Source: CAZRGV01 sp964599655
Lineage (GTDB): Bacteria; Planctomycetota; Planctomycetia; Isosphaerales; Isosphaeraceae
Reading direction: 5' to 3'
Assembly (NCBI GenBank): GCA_964599655.1
Contig: CAZRGV010000015.1
Coordinates: 5,116 to 69,115, forward strand
DNA length: 64,000 nt
The translations under genes and the position numbers were made by a program. How positions within the stretch are numbered: position 1 is the stretch's first letter; every line of letters starts with the position of its first letter. The notes under the pieces are model-generated. The model worked only from the letters and a program-made list of their open reading frames with translations. It was not told the origin of the DNA and made no database searches. Below, one piece after another: positions 43,530 to 52,295 of this stretch.

Positions 43530-44326
43530 TCAGGTTTTGTTCGAGTTGGGCTGATACGCGAGCCAGAGGGCGCGGAAATACCGCAACACGCGCATGGGGT
43601 CCGTGCTCTCGGGTATCTCGGCCAGCGTGTAACCGTGGTAGTTGATCTCATCGAGAAGCGCGAAGAGTTCTCGCCAGGGATAGGCCTCGTCCGTGAGGTC
43701 GTGGAGATGCACCTCGCGAATCTTCGGAGCGACCAGCTGGAAATTCTCGCGCACCGAACCGTTGACGACATCCGTCGGGTTCGAGTTCCAGCAGACGAAC
43801 ACGTTCGGGTGTTGGGCGTGGGCCATGATCTTGGCGAGGTTTGGGAGCAGTGAGGTGACCGCGCCATGGACCTCGACGCGGATCTCGACGCCGAAACCCT
43901 CGGCGTCTTCGCCCACCTCATGAAGCGCCTCGCCGATCTGCCGGAACGTCGCCTCGGGATCGGCCCCCTTCGGAATCCCGTTGGGCCGCACCTTCACGCC
44001 GGGAGCACCGACGTCATGGGCCAGCCGGACATACTCCTTGGTCCCCTCGATATTCTTCCGCACCACGGCCGGGTCGGCGGCCTGGTACTCGAAGGCGCTC
44101 CCCAGGCCGGCGAGGTCGACGGGCGAATCCTCGAACCGCTTGCGAACCTCGCGCCGTTGAGCCGGCGTGAGATCGACTTCAACCCCGTGCTTGTGGGTCG
44201 TCCGCAGCTCGACCCCGGCGAACTTCAGGGCCTCGAGCCGNNNNNNNNNNACCCCGCGCGCTCGAGGATCGTCGGCAAGTCCCAGTCCTTGGCGATGTTG
44301 TACGTGACCGTGCCCAGCAACGACAT
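43530..44326 (-). CDS. Sugar phosphate isomerase/epimerase (frame interrupted by a gap)
   Basis: Read as 44326-44251 and, after 10 N, 44240-43530. ATG 44326 has GGGAG upstream and begins MSLLGTVTYNIAKDWDLPTIL. After the gap come ALKFAGVELRTTHKHGVEVD, VRKNIEGTKEYVRLAHDVGA, FGVEIRVEVHGAVTSLLPNL, NVFVCWNSNPTDVV, IREVHLHDLTDEAYPW and ...YTLAEIPEST: a xylose isomerase-like TIM barrel with metal-ligand Glu, His and Asp. Substrate unknown. It is convergent with the MFS gene of the amino-sugar run and unlike the isomerase at 39525 in detail. Confidence 0.82.
44241..44250. other. Assembly gap (10 N) inside the TIM-barrel gene
   Basis: The gap falls between ...TILERAG and RLEALKFAGVEL of one protein; the two frames do not join across 10 nt, so its length is a placeholder. 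Confidence 0.99.
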
Positions 44327-44503
44327 CGCTCGCTCTCCCTTGAGGTTACGTGATCTCGGCTCTTGACGAACAATCGCACGGACGTACTGTCGCCGATGAG
44401 AGGCGGGCACACAAGCACCTGGTTGTCGCGAGACCGACTAGACGCCGGGCCGCCAGGCGCTTAAGCTGGTTACGTTCGCCCTGTCAACCGACGGGACGAG
44501 CGC

Positions 44504-44869
44504 GACCGGGTAGCTCAGTCGGTAGAGCAACGGACTTCAATCGAAATAGGAGCCTCTCGCGGGAAGAAACCGAACCGCGATGAGTGAATGCCGCAATTTG
44601 CTGGGACACCCTGAGAGCCCTCGACACCACAACGCAGCCGGTAACGGCCCACGTGACGGTCGGAAAAGGCGGGGGATTGGGCAATCAGCAGGCAAGGGGG
44701 CGGCGGATCGCCGGTCCCAGCCTCAGAGACTCGACGCGGCACGCCTGCGATGGCGATGGGAGAGTCCAGACTTCAACGCTCTGAATCCGATTCCGGGTCC
44801 AGGGCGGTCGGCGAGAGTCGATGAGGTACGTTAATCCGTTGGTCGTGGGTTCGAGCCCCACCCCGGTCA
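44504..44869 (+). tRNA. tRNA-Lys (anticodon TTT) split by a group I intron
   Basis: 5' exon 44504-44537 and 3' exon 44831-44869 join to a 73-nt tRNA. Acceptor GACCGGG pairs with CCCGGTC, D arm is GCTC...GAGC, anticodon stem ACGGA pairs with TCCGT, and the joined loop is CTTTTAA (anticodon TTT). The T arm is GTGGG/CCCAC with TTCGAGC, and the discriminator is A. CCA is not encoded. The joined loop and variable region (ACTTTTAATC..TTGGTCG) match bacterial tRNA-Lys. The intron follows U34 and ends in G, as expected for group I splicing. Without splicing the tRNA would be non-functional. Confidence 0.9.
44538..44830 (+). ncRNA. Group I self-splicing intron in tRNA-Lys
   Basis: 293 nt inserted after the first anticodon base. 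Core elements are in order: P (AATTTGCTGGGA, 44595-44606), Q (AATCAGCAGGCAAG, 44683-44696), R (TCAGAGACTCGACGCGGC, 44723-44740) and S (AGAGTCCAGAC, 44761-44771). P7 forms from GACTC (44728-44732) and GAGTC (44762-44766). The internal guide GAGCCT (~44550-44555) can pair with exon GGACTT, giving the U-G pair at the 5' splice site. The last base is G (44830). GAGCC also occurs at this place in cyanobacterial tRNA-Leu introns (IC3 type). It is too small for a homing endonuclease and none is seen. Confidence 0.88.
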
Positions 44870-44930
44870 CTTAGCAAACCGCCTTCAGCCCTAGACTTGC
44901 GGCAATCGGACAGATCGGCCCCGGTTGATG

Positions 44931-44962
44931 CTATGGCGGATTCGTGGCCCAATCCGCCATAG
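44931..44962. repeat. Perfect 12-bp hairpin downstream of tRNA-Lys
   Basis: CTATGGCGGATT (44931-44942) and AATCCGCCATAG (44951-44962) form a perfect inverted repeat with loop CGTGGCCC. A third AATCCGCCAT is at 44993-45002, and the two right-hand copies are accompanied by AGACA(G/A)GGCC. No T-run follows. It may be a short repeat element or a processing/termination structure for the tRNA transcript. Confidence 0.6.
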
Positions 44963-45110
44963 ACAGGGCCGTTCCCCGCCTTAGACAAGGCCAATCCGCC
45001 ATGAACGTTCGAGCGACCCCAACAGTTAAGTCTCTGTCGGCCGTGTCCGTCCGCGAGACACTGCAGACTCGACGAGCGCTTGGCAAGCCCCCGGACGATG
45101 AGGTCTTGCG

Positions 45111-46541
45111 ATGTGGAACTTCCATGGCCGAGGTAACCGCCTCTGCGATGGCCTGACGCGGCGCGAGATCTTCCGCGCAGGGAGCCTGGGAGTCTTCGGG
45201 GCGGGGCTCAGTCTGGCCGATCTGGCGCGAGCCGGCGAATCGTCGGCCAGGAACTCGGCTTCGATGGGGAGCGATTCGGGCCTGCCCGGCTTCGGACAGG
45301 CGAAGTCGTGCATCGTCCTGTTCCTGATGGGCGGTCCATCCCAGCACTCCACCTGGGACCCCAAGCCCGACGCTCCGCCCGAGGTCCGAGGCGCGTTCGG
45401 ACCGATCGCGACGAACGTCCCTGGCATGTTCCTGAGCGAGCTGATGCCTCGCACCGCCAAGGTGGCCGATAAGATCTGTGTCTTGCGAGCGGTCTCCACC
45501 GGCGACAACGCCCACTCCTCCAGCGGCTACTACATGCTGACGGGCCGCCCGCATCAGCCGAAGAACTTCGAGAACGCCAACCCCGGTGCCCCCAACGACT
45601 TTCCAAGCCTCGGCGGCATGGTTCGCGGCCTGTTGCCGGCTCGAGGACCGCTGCCGGCCAGCGTGACTCAGCCGCACCGGATTTTCAACACCGATGGAAG
45701 CGTCTGGCCCGGTCAGGATGCCGGCTTCCTCGGACGCTCGGTCGATCCCTGGCTGCTCAATGCTCAGTTGACGCCCGAAGGCTACCGCGTGGGTGAAATC
45801 CACCTGCCCGACGACCTGAGCGCCCATCGGATTGAACGCCGACGAACGTTGCTCGACGAGGTTTGCCGCGGCCTGGATTTGCTCGACCGTGATCCCCTGG
45901 CCGCCTCGTTCTCGGCCCATAGCCGGCAGGCGTTCGACCTGTTGAGTTCCAACAGCGCCCGACAGGCGTTTCGCCTCGACCTCGAGCCAGATCCCGTGCG
46001 CGAACGTTACGGCAAGACCCCGTTCGGCCAGGGCGTGCTCCTGGCGCGTCGGCTGGTCGAGGCGGGGGTTCGGCTTGCTCAGGTCAACTGGTATCGAGGG
46101 CCGGACGAGCCGCCGGCCAACCCTTGCTGGGATAGCCATACCGACGAGACCAACCGCCTTAAGAACGTTCTCGTTCCGCCCACGGACCAGGCCTTCTCCG
46201 CGTTGGTGGAAGACCTCGATCAGCGGGGCCTGCTCGACGAGACGCTCGTGATCTGCATGGCCGAGTTCGGGCGAACGCCTCGGCTGGAGGCCAACGGGGG
46301 CCGCAATCACTGGGGCTCGGTCTTCTCGATCGCCATGGCAGGCGGTGGCATCCGTGGCGGCCAGGTCCATGGCTCGTCTGATGCCGTCGGTGCTCAACCT
46401 AAGGAAGGACGCGTGCCGCCCGAAGACCTGACCGCGACGATCTTCCATTGCCTGGGCATCTCGTCGCAAACGGAGTTTCACGACCGCCTGGGACGGCCGA
46501 TTCCCGTGAGCCGGGGGCAGGTCATCCGGGCGATTCTCTGA
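45111..46541 (+). CDS. DUF1501 domain protein with Tat signal
   Basis: 476 residues from ATG 45111 with GAGG 7 nt upstream. LTRREIFRAGSLGVFGAGLSLADLARA (~15-41, in pieces) is a twin-arginine signal. The DUF1501 domain follows: CIVLFLMGGPSQHSTWDPKPDAP, SELMPRTAKVADKICVLRAV, HSSSGYYMLTG, and late MAEFGRTPRLEANGGRNHW with likely metal ligands. The family belongs to the alkaline phosphatase/sulfatase superfamily, is abundant in planctomycetes and is exported folded. Substrate unknown. It is often paired with DUF1549/DUF1553 genes, which are absent here. Confidence 0.93.
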   Translation: MWNFHGRGNRLCDGLTRREIFRAGSLGVFGAGLSLADLARAGESSARNSASMGSDSGLPGFGQAKSCIVLFLMGGPSQHSTWDPKPDAPPEVRGAFGPIATNVPGMFLSELMPRTAKVADKICVLRAVSTGDNAHSSSGYYMLTGRPHQPKNFENANPGAPNDFPSLGGMVRGLLPARGPLPASVTQPHRIFNTDGSVWPGQDAGFLGRSVDPWLLNAQLTPEGYRVGEIHLPDDLSAHRIERRRTLLDEVCRGLDLLDRDPLAASFSAHSRQAFDLLSSNSARQAFRLDLEPDPVRERYGKTPFGQGVLLARRLVEAGVRLAQVNWYRGPDEPPANPCWDSHTDETNRLKNVLVPPTDQAFSALVEDLDQRGLLDETLVICMAEFGRTPRLEANGGRNHWGSVFSIAMAGGGIRGGQVHGSSDAVGAQPKEGRVPPEDLTATIFHCLGISSQTEFHDRLGRPIPVSRGQVIRAIL

Positions 46542-46673
46542 CCGCGACGACCCGGGCCGAGCCTTCCGGTCGAACGCGCCTGCGCTTATGCTGAGAGCGA
46601 TGTTTCACCGGGCTCCGCCGTTCTCGAAGGGCGGCCACGCCCGGAGGCCGGTCCCTGTCCCCGCGAGGAGCCT

Positions 46674-48083
46674 ATGTCCGAACCTCATCCCAGCACCCGA
46701 CGGTCGTTCCTCCGATCGGTCGCGGCGGCCTCGGCCGTCTCGACCGTGGCGACCACTCGTCTCGACGCCAACGTCTTCGAACTCAGTCGAAACACCGAGC
46801 CCACCAGGCCCGCCGGCCCGAACGACCGCGTCCGGATCGCCACGATCGGCATGGGCATCATCGGCTTCATCGACACCGACACGGCGTTGAAAGTGCCGGG
46901 CGTCGAGCTGGTCGCCGCCTCGGACCTTTATGAGGGCCGCCGGACGCATGCCAAGGAAGTCTATGGCAATCATGTCGATACCTACGTCGACTATCGTGAG
47001 ATCCTCGGCCGCAAGGACGTCGATGCGGTCCTGATCTGCGTGCCCGACCACTGGCATGCCCGCATCTCCATCGACGCGATGAAGGCGGGAAAGGCCGTCT
47101 ATTGCGAGAAGCCGATGGTCCGGCTCGTCGAGGAAGGCCCCGAGGTCATCGCGGCACAGAAGCAGACCGGCGCGGTCTTCCAGGTCGGAAGCCAGTACGC
47201 CAGCTCGATGCTCTACGACAAGGTTCGAGATCTGATCAAGGAAGGGGCCATCGGCAAGGTCAACGCCATCGAAGCCCGCTATAACCGAAACTCGCCGATC
47301 GGTGCCTGGCAGTACTCGATCCCGACCGACGCCTCTCCCCAGACGGTGGACTGGGACCGTTTCCTCGGGAGTGCTCCGAAGCGGCCCTTCGATCCCATCC
47401 GGTTCTTCCGATGGCGGAACTACTGGGACTACGGCACGGCGGTCGCTGGCGACCTGTTCATCCATCTGCTCACGGGCATCCACCACGCCACGGGCTCCCT
47501 CGGACCGAACCGCATCGCCGCCATGGGAGGCCAGCGCTACTGGAAGGATGGCCGGGACGTCTACGACGTCATCATGGGTCTGCTCGACTACCCCGAGACC
47601 GAGGCGCATCCCAGCTTCACCCTCTCGCTCCAGACCAACTTCGAGGATGGCGGCGGCGGCGACACCTTCTTCCGCTTCGTCGGAAGCGACGGCGTGATCA
47701 ACGTGAGCTTCACCGAGCTGACCTTGAGCACGGTCGGCATCGAACAGCCGACGCCCGACCAGGTGCTCAAGGGCTACAACTCGGTGCGTACCTTCTCCAA
47801 TGCCCAGCAGAAGGCCTTCGCGGACAAGTATCTGGCCGAGCATCCTGGCGGCAAGTCCAAAGCTCCCCGCAAGGATCCCGTCAAGTTCACGGTGCCCAAA
47901 GGCTACGACGAGCGGTTTGACCACCTCGTCCATTTCTTCGCGTCGGTTCGCGAGGGGAAACCCGTCTACGAGGACGCCGTCTTCGGATTCCGAGCCGCGG
48001 CACCGGCCCTGTTGTGCAACGACAGCTACCGCCTCGGCAAGGCTCTGGAATGGGACCCCATTCAGATGAAAACGATCGCTTGA
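46674..48083 (+). CDS. Gfo/Idh/MocA family oxidoreductase with Tat signal
   Basis: 469 residues from ATG 46674 with GAGGAG just upstream. STRRSFLRSVAAASAVSTVA (~7-26) is a twin-arginine signal. A Rossmann domain starts at VRIATIGMGIIGFIDTDTAL, followed by ELVAASDLYEGRR and the EKPMV motif (YCEKPMVRLVEE, ~145) typical of the family. The C-terminal alpha/beta domain has WRNYWDYGTAVAGDLFIHLLTGIHHATG with the usual active-site His-His region. Exported members of this kind are common in planctomycetes and act with a tightly bound NAD(P) on sugars. It follows the DUF1501 gene by 132 bp. Confidence 0.92.
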   Translation: MSEPHPSTRRSFLRSVAAASAVSTVATTRLDANVFELSRNTEPTRPAGPNDRVRIATIGMGIIGFIDTDTALKVPGVELVAASDLYEGRRTHAKEVYGNHVDTYVDYREILGRKDVDAVLICVPDHWHARISIDAMKAGKAVYCEKPMVRLVEEGPEVIAAQKQTGAVFQVGSQYASSMLYDKVRDLIKEGAIGKVNAIEARYNRNSPIGAWQYSIPTDASPQTVDWDRFLGSAPKRPFDPIRFFRWRNYWDYGTAVAGDLFIHLLTGIHHATGSLGPNRIAAMGGQRYWKDGRDVYDVIMGLLDYPETEAHPSFTLSLQTNFEDGGGGDTFFRFVGSDGVINVSFTELTLSTVGIEQPTPDQVLKGYNSVRTFSNAQQKAFADKYLAEHPGGKSKAPRKDPVKFTVPKGYDERFDHLVHFFASVREGKPVYEDAVFGFRAAAPALLCNDSYRLGKALEWDPIQMKTIA

Positions 48084-48162
48084 TCCATCGCGTCGTCGCT
48101 CGATCGAGCCGCGCGGATTCTCCGCGACGTTTCTCCCCGTCCGCCCGGCTTGATTGAGCGAT

Positions 48163-48591
48163 TCAGACCTGCCTGGCCCGGGTTCCTCGCTTTCCGGCCC
48201 CTCGCCCCGACGGCTTCGACTCGGAGGGGCCATTCACGACGCGCGCCAGCAACTCGGCGAGGCGGCGTCCCGCCTCCCCTTCGCAGCGAGAGAGTTCAAC
48301 CATCTCGGCAAAGCTCAACTGCGGGTCCGGGAAGGGGAGACGTCCTTCCGCCTCTTCCTTCGTCGTCAGAAGCGTGTACGACTTCTGCAACAGCCGGATT
48401 CTCACCCCACAGCGCTTGAGCAAATCGAGCTCTCGATAGAACGTCCTCAAGCCAATCCCAAGCTGAGCGAGGATCTGCTCCCGGGTTCTTGGCCCCTCGG
48501 CCAGCAACATGACCAATCGATGCAATCGTGAGGCCCGGCCCAGCGTGATGTGAATGGCCGGCCGCCGACGATGACTCGTGCTGCGCTTCAT
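48163..48591 (-). CDS. HTH-domain transcriptional regulator
   Basis: 142 residues from ATG 48591 with AAGGAG ~9 nt upstream. Residues ~18-75 form a winged-helix of the HTH_11/DeoR-like type used by WYL regulators (SRLHRLVMLLAEGP, REQILAQLGIGLRTFYRELDLLKRCGVRI). The C-terminal part is only ~60 residues (PDPQLSFAEMVELSRCEGEAGRRLAELLARV), so the WYL ligand domain is absent. Target genes unknown. Convergent with the oxidoreductase gene. Confidence 0.78.
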   Translation of the reverse strand: MKRSTSHRRRPAIHITLGRASRLHRLVMLLAEGPRTREQILAQLGIGLRTFYRELDLLKRCGVRIRLLQKSYTLLTTKEEAEGRLPFPDPQLSFAEMVELSRCEGEAGRRLAELLARVVNGPSESKPSGRGAGKRGTRARQV

Positions 48592-48909
48592 CGGCGCGAC
48601 TCCTTTGTAAATCGCGACGGCTCTGACCGTTCCGCCGAGGCCCCTGGCCGTTGCGCGAACGCCGAATCCGTTCTTCGCTCCTCCTGCTATAAAGCAAGCA
48701 GCCATGCCTGCATGGAATTACTCAACCGATTTTGACGATTTTGAGGATTATTTCAAGAGTGCGGGCTGAACGTGCCGAAACCAGGTCATGGCCTCCTGGA
48801 TCAGCCTGGACCGGCGCGCCTGCTCCGGGAACCGACGGGACGATCCAGGGGAGACCTCGCGGTTGACTGGCCTTCGCGGGGGACGCCCCGCGCCCTGGGA
48901 GTTTGGTCC

Positions 48910-50526
48910 ATGCCGACGCGTCGCCCCCAATGGCGGGCCCTCCGGCCGAAGCTGGAAGGCCTTGAGTTGCGCCAGATGCTTTCGCAGACGATCAGTGGGA
49001 TCGAGCTCGACGGCGACCGCTGGGTGCTTCACCTGGTCGGGCCGGGAGATCTGCGCGTCGTCCAGCAGAAGGACAGCTCGGGAAATCCCGTCCCTCTCGG
49101 ACAGCCCGGCCTGATCCAGGAGATCACGATCGCTGGCGCCAACCCCGATCAGACCCGTTTGATCGGCAAGGTTACCAAAGGGCCCAACGGTGACGGCAAG
49201 GTCTTTTTTCAGACCATGAACGAACTGGGAGGCGCGTCGGAGGGTCGCGCGGGGAACCTCGGCCTGCTCGCGATCGACATGCCCAACTTCTGGCTCGGTC
49301 AGACGGACGCCTCGGCGACTCCGGCCGCCACACCCTCGATCACCATCAAGGACGGCGTCAAGACGCTTCGGTTCGGTGGGGCCGATACAACTTATACCCC
49401 ACCCGGTGGAACACCATTGAACACGAACAATCGGAGTGACTCGTTCACGGTCAATCTCGGCCTGCCACAGACCTGGGGCACCAGCATTATCGTCGACAAG
49501 GTCATCACCGACGCCCAGGCCGGAACCTCGACGGGGACCCAGCCTGGGACTCCCACCCAGGACAGCGTGACCTTCTCCGTCGCCGGCCGGCTCAACGTGT
49601 TCCAGGCCAACGAGATCGACGGAAACACCCAGTTTCCCTCGACCGGCTTCATTGGCGGGGGCGGGACGATCGTCGAATCGCGGCCCGACACGGCGACTGG
49701 GATCATCGGCCAGATCGGCTTCGTCCAGGTGGGCGGCAACGCCACCAACTTCTCGGTGCAGACGGGCGACAAGATCAGCAACTTCTACATCGGTGGGGAG
49801 ACGAACAACGTCATGATGCTCGCCCCGGGCGGTTCGCGCAACGTCCTCTTCGGCAAGGGGATGGACAACGTGACGCTCATGACGCACTACATCGACACGC
49901 TCCAGGCGAACCGCGGTGCCATTGGCTCGAACGTCACGGCCGACCGCAACATCGGCCGCGTGACCATCGGCGGCGACGTCGTGAACACCAACGTTCTCGC
50001 CGGTTACAATCAGGGGCTGGCGACGGTCTTCTCGACTCAGCAAGCCCCCTCCACGCCTCCCCCGGCGCAAGCGGGTGGTACCATCAGCAACGTGCTGATT
50101 GCCGGTAACGTCAACGAGTCGATCTTCGCGGCATCGGTCGATCCGTTCAACGGTCAGTACGATGTCCCTGAGGCGTTGCTTTTCCCCCACGGCCACATCT
50201 CCGCGAAGGTCGAGGGAACCATCACCAACACCACGGCGGCGCCGAGCGAACCGACCAAGGCCTTCTTCTCCAAGACGGTCAACGTGTCTCAAGGGCCGGT
50301 CATTCCTCCGTCGGTTCCGGAACTGCCCTTCCCCTACCCCGGCCGCGCGCCGTCGGGCCATCGGATCGTCGCGGGACTGCAACCGACGATCACCCGCAGC
50401 CAGGCTCAACGCTCGGTCGCGACGAAATCCACCGCAACCCCCGCCGGGCCGCTCCGAACGCTTGCGGCCCGCCGTCAAACCACGACCCCCCAGGCGACCT
50501 CGAAGAACAACGCCTCGAAGAGCTAG
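48910..50526 (+). CDS. Large extracellular planctomycete protein
   Basis: 538 residues from ATG 48910 with GGGAG 8 nt upstream (a GTG at 48772 opens a longer, poorer N-terminus). The start carries RPKLEGLELRQMLS, the recurrent N-terminal segment of planctomycete exported proteins ('LE.LE.R.LLS'). The rest is beta-rich, with repeats of IGGDV, FIGGGG, FYIGGETNNV and VLIAGNVNES, suggesting a beta-helix or right-handed repeat fold. The C-terminus is Thr/Ala/Lys-rich low complexity. No enzymatic motif is seen. A cell-surface or secreted structural role is inferred. Confidence 0.75.
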   Translation: MPTRRPQWRALRPKLEGLELRQMLSQTISGIELDGDRWVLHLVGPGDLRVVQQKDSSGNPVPLGQPGLIQEITIAGANPDQTRLIGKVTKGPNGDGKVFFQTMNELGGASEGRAGNLGLLAIDMPNFWLGQTDASATPAATPSITIKDGVKTLRFGGADTTYTPPGGTPLNTNNRSDSFTVNLGLPQTWGTSIIVDKVITDAQAGTSTGTQPGTPTQDSVTFSVAGRLNVFQANEIDGNTQFPSTGFIGGGGTIVESRPDTATGIIGQIGFVQVGGNATNFSVQTGDKISNFYIGGETNNVMMLAPGGSRNVLFGKGMDNVTLMTHYIDTLQANRGAIGSNVTADRNIGRVTIGGDVVNTNVLAGYNQGLATVFSTQQAPSTPPPAQAGGTISNVLIAGNVNESIFAASVDPFNGQYDVPEALLFPHGHISAKVEGTITNTTAAPSEPTKAFFSKTVNVSQGPVIPPSVPELPFPYPGRAPSGHRIVAGLQPTITRSQAQRSVATKSTATPAGPLRTLAARRQTTTPQATSKNNASKS

Positions 50527-50541
50527 GGATCCACGACAACC

Positions 50542-52050
50542 TTAGCGAGCCTCTCGGATCGCCCGATCTCCAATATCGTGGCGATACCAGGCCCCTGCAA
50601 ATCGGATCGCCCGCGCGGCCTCGTACGCGCGGGCCTTCGCGTCGGCGAGCGTGTTGCCCAGAGCGGTCACGTTGAGCACGCGACCGCCGTCGGTGACAAT
50701 CCGGCCGTCGCGTCCCTGCAAGGTGTCGGTCCGAAGCGCCGTGCCCGCGTGAAACACCTTCACGTCGGGCATCCGTTCGGCCTCTTCAAGGTTGTTGATC
50801 ACACGGCCACGTTCGTAGTGGCCCGGGTAGCCCTCCGACGCCATGACCACCGTGAGCGCCGGACGTGGGTCCCACTCCAGGTTGATCGTCTCCAGCCGTT
50901 CGTCGACCACCGCCTCCAAGGCATCGAGAAGGTCCGACTTCAGTCGCATCAGGACGACCTGGCATTCGGGGTCACCGAATCGGACATTGAACTCGAGCAC
51001 CTTCGGGCCCTGGTTCGTGAGCATCAACCCGGCGTAAAGCACGCCCCGGAACGATCGCCGGGCACGCTTCATCGCATGCACAACCGGAACGAGAATCTCG
51101 CGCTCGACCTGTTCCATCAGGGATGCCGTCACGATCGGCGCCGGCGAGTAGGCACCCATGCCGCCGGTATTCGGCCCCTCGTCGTGGTCGAAGGCGCGCT
51201 TGTGATCCTGGCTCGATTCGAGAGGAATGATCGTCCGCCCGTCCGTGAAGACCAGAATGCTGGCCTCCTGCCCGTCGAGTCGCTCCTCCACCAGCAGGCG
51301 ATCCCCGGCCTTGCCGAACACGCGACGAACCATCACCTGGTCAATGGCCTCGAGCGCCTCGCGAAGGTTGTGGCAGACGAACACACCCTTGCCCGCCGCG
51401 AGTCCGTCCGCCTTGAGCACCAGGGCGATCGATCGGCTCAGGACGAAGTCGCGGGCCTCGGCCGCCGTGCGAAACACGCGAGGCGTGCCGCGTTCCTCGA
51501 TTTCCACCTGAACGCCCGGAGAGAGCATCTCCCGGGGATCCATGATCCGCTCAATGGCCTCGATCGTCTCCGAGGCCGTTCGGCAAAGCAGCGGGTGCCG
51601 GATCGTGGAACGCCCCTTCGAGCGAACCACCAGCGACACCTCGCGTGACAGGATGTAGTTCTCCGCGTCGGGCGCCGAGCGGAACACCCGGTAGTCAGCC
51701 GTTGGGATGCCGGCCTGCCGCATCAGGTCCTTGGCGAAGATCTTCGAACCTTCCAGCTCGGCCGCGTCGCGCCGTGGGCCGAAGATGCGAAGTCCCTCAC
51801 GCTGAAACGCGTCGACGATTCCAAGGACCAGCGGCTCCTCCGAGCCCACCACCGTCAGTCCGATTCCCTCTTTTTTCGCGAACTGGATCAACGATCGGAA
51901 GTCGTTCGGCTCGATCGAGACGTTCTGGGCCTCGAGGCCGGTCCCCGCATTGCCCGGCGCGCAGAAAACGGCCGTCACTCGAGGCGATTGCTTGAGCTTC
52001 CAGCAGAGGGCGTGTTCACGCCCCCCTTTTCCAATCACGAGCACTTTCAC
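50542..52050 (-). CDS. purD: Phosphoribosylamine-glycine ligase PurD with duplicated ATP-grasp lobe
   Basis: 502 residues from GTG 52050 (GGAG 9 nt upstream; family start KVLVIGKGGREHAL), about 75 longer than usual. The N-terminal domain, ATP-grasp and C-terminal parts (SSQDHKRAFDHDEGPNTGGMGAYSPAP, VLEFNVRFGDPECQ) are complete. The extra length is an internal repeat: residues ~121-187 (RVFRSAPDAENYILSR...EAIERIM...EIEERG) align with ~191-257 (RVFRTAAEARDFVLSR...EAIDQVM...LVEERL), roughly one third identical. Only the second copy keeps the nucleotide loop KADGLAAGKGV. PurD catalyses the second step of purine synthesis. Confidence 0.94.
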   Translation of the reverse strand: MKVLVIGKGGREHALCWKLKQSPRVTAVFCAPGNAGTGLEAQNVSIEPNDFRSLIQFAKKEGIGLTVVGSEEPLVLGIVDAFQREGLRIFGPRRDAAELEGSKIFAKDLMRQAGIPTADYRVFRSAPDAENYILSREVSLVVRSKGRSTIRHPLLCRTASETIEAIERIMDPREMLSPGVQVEIEERGTPRVFRTAAEARDFVLSRSIALVLKADGLAAGKGVFVCHNLREALEAIDQVMVRRVFGKAGDRLLVEERLDGQEASILVFTDGRTIIPLESSQDHKRAFDHDEGPNTGGMGAYSPAPIVTASLMEQVEREILVPVVHAMKRARRSFRGVLYAGLMLTNQGPKVLEFNVRFGDPECQVVLMRLKSDLLDALEAVVDERLETINLEWDPRPALTVVMASEGYPGHYERGRVINNLEEAERMPDVKVFHAGTALRTDTLQGRDGRIVTDGGRVLNVTALGNTLADAKARAYEAARAIRFAGAWYRHDIGDRAIREAR

Positions 52051-52295
52051 GCGGCCAATCTCCGTCAATTCCCAACAAGCCTCGCCCATCGTATCTTACG
52101 CATCGATCCGCGACGCCGCACAGGCCAAAGCGAACAATCCTCGCCGCGGACCTTGGATTCCTGGCTCTCTCGACCGTATGATAAGGCTTTTCCCTCGCGT
52201 CCGTCCCGGTTAGCCCGAACCTCCCTCCCGGTGGTCGTGTCGGCGGACCAGGTCGATTTCCTCGAAGCATGATCCGTTTTGCAGGGGCTGCTGCC

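Noticed and set aside
44504..44580. Possible tRNA-Sec (anticodon TCA) or truncated tRNA
   Set aside because: Read without an intron, the loop begins CTTCAA, which would give TCA, but the following bases do not form the anticodon stem, variable region or T arm. The true 3' half lies 293 nt downstream and the joined molecule is tRNA-Lys(UUU).
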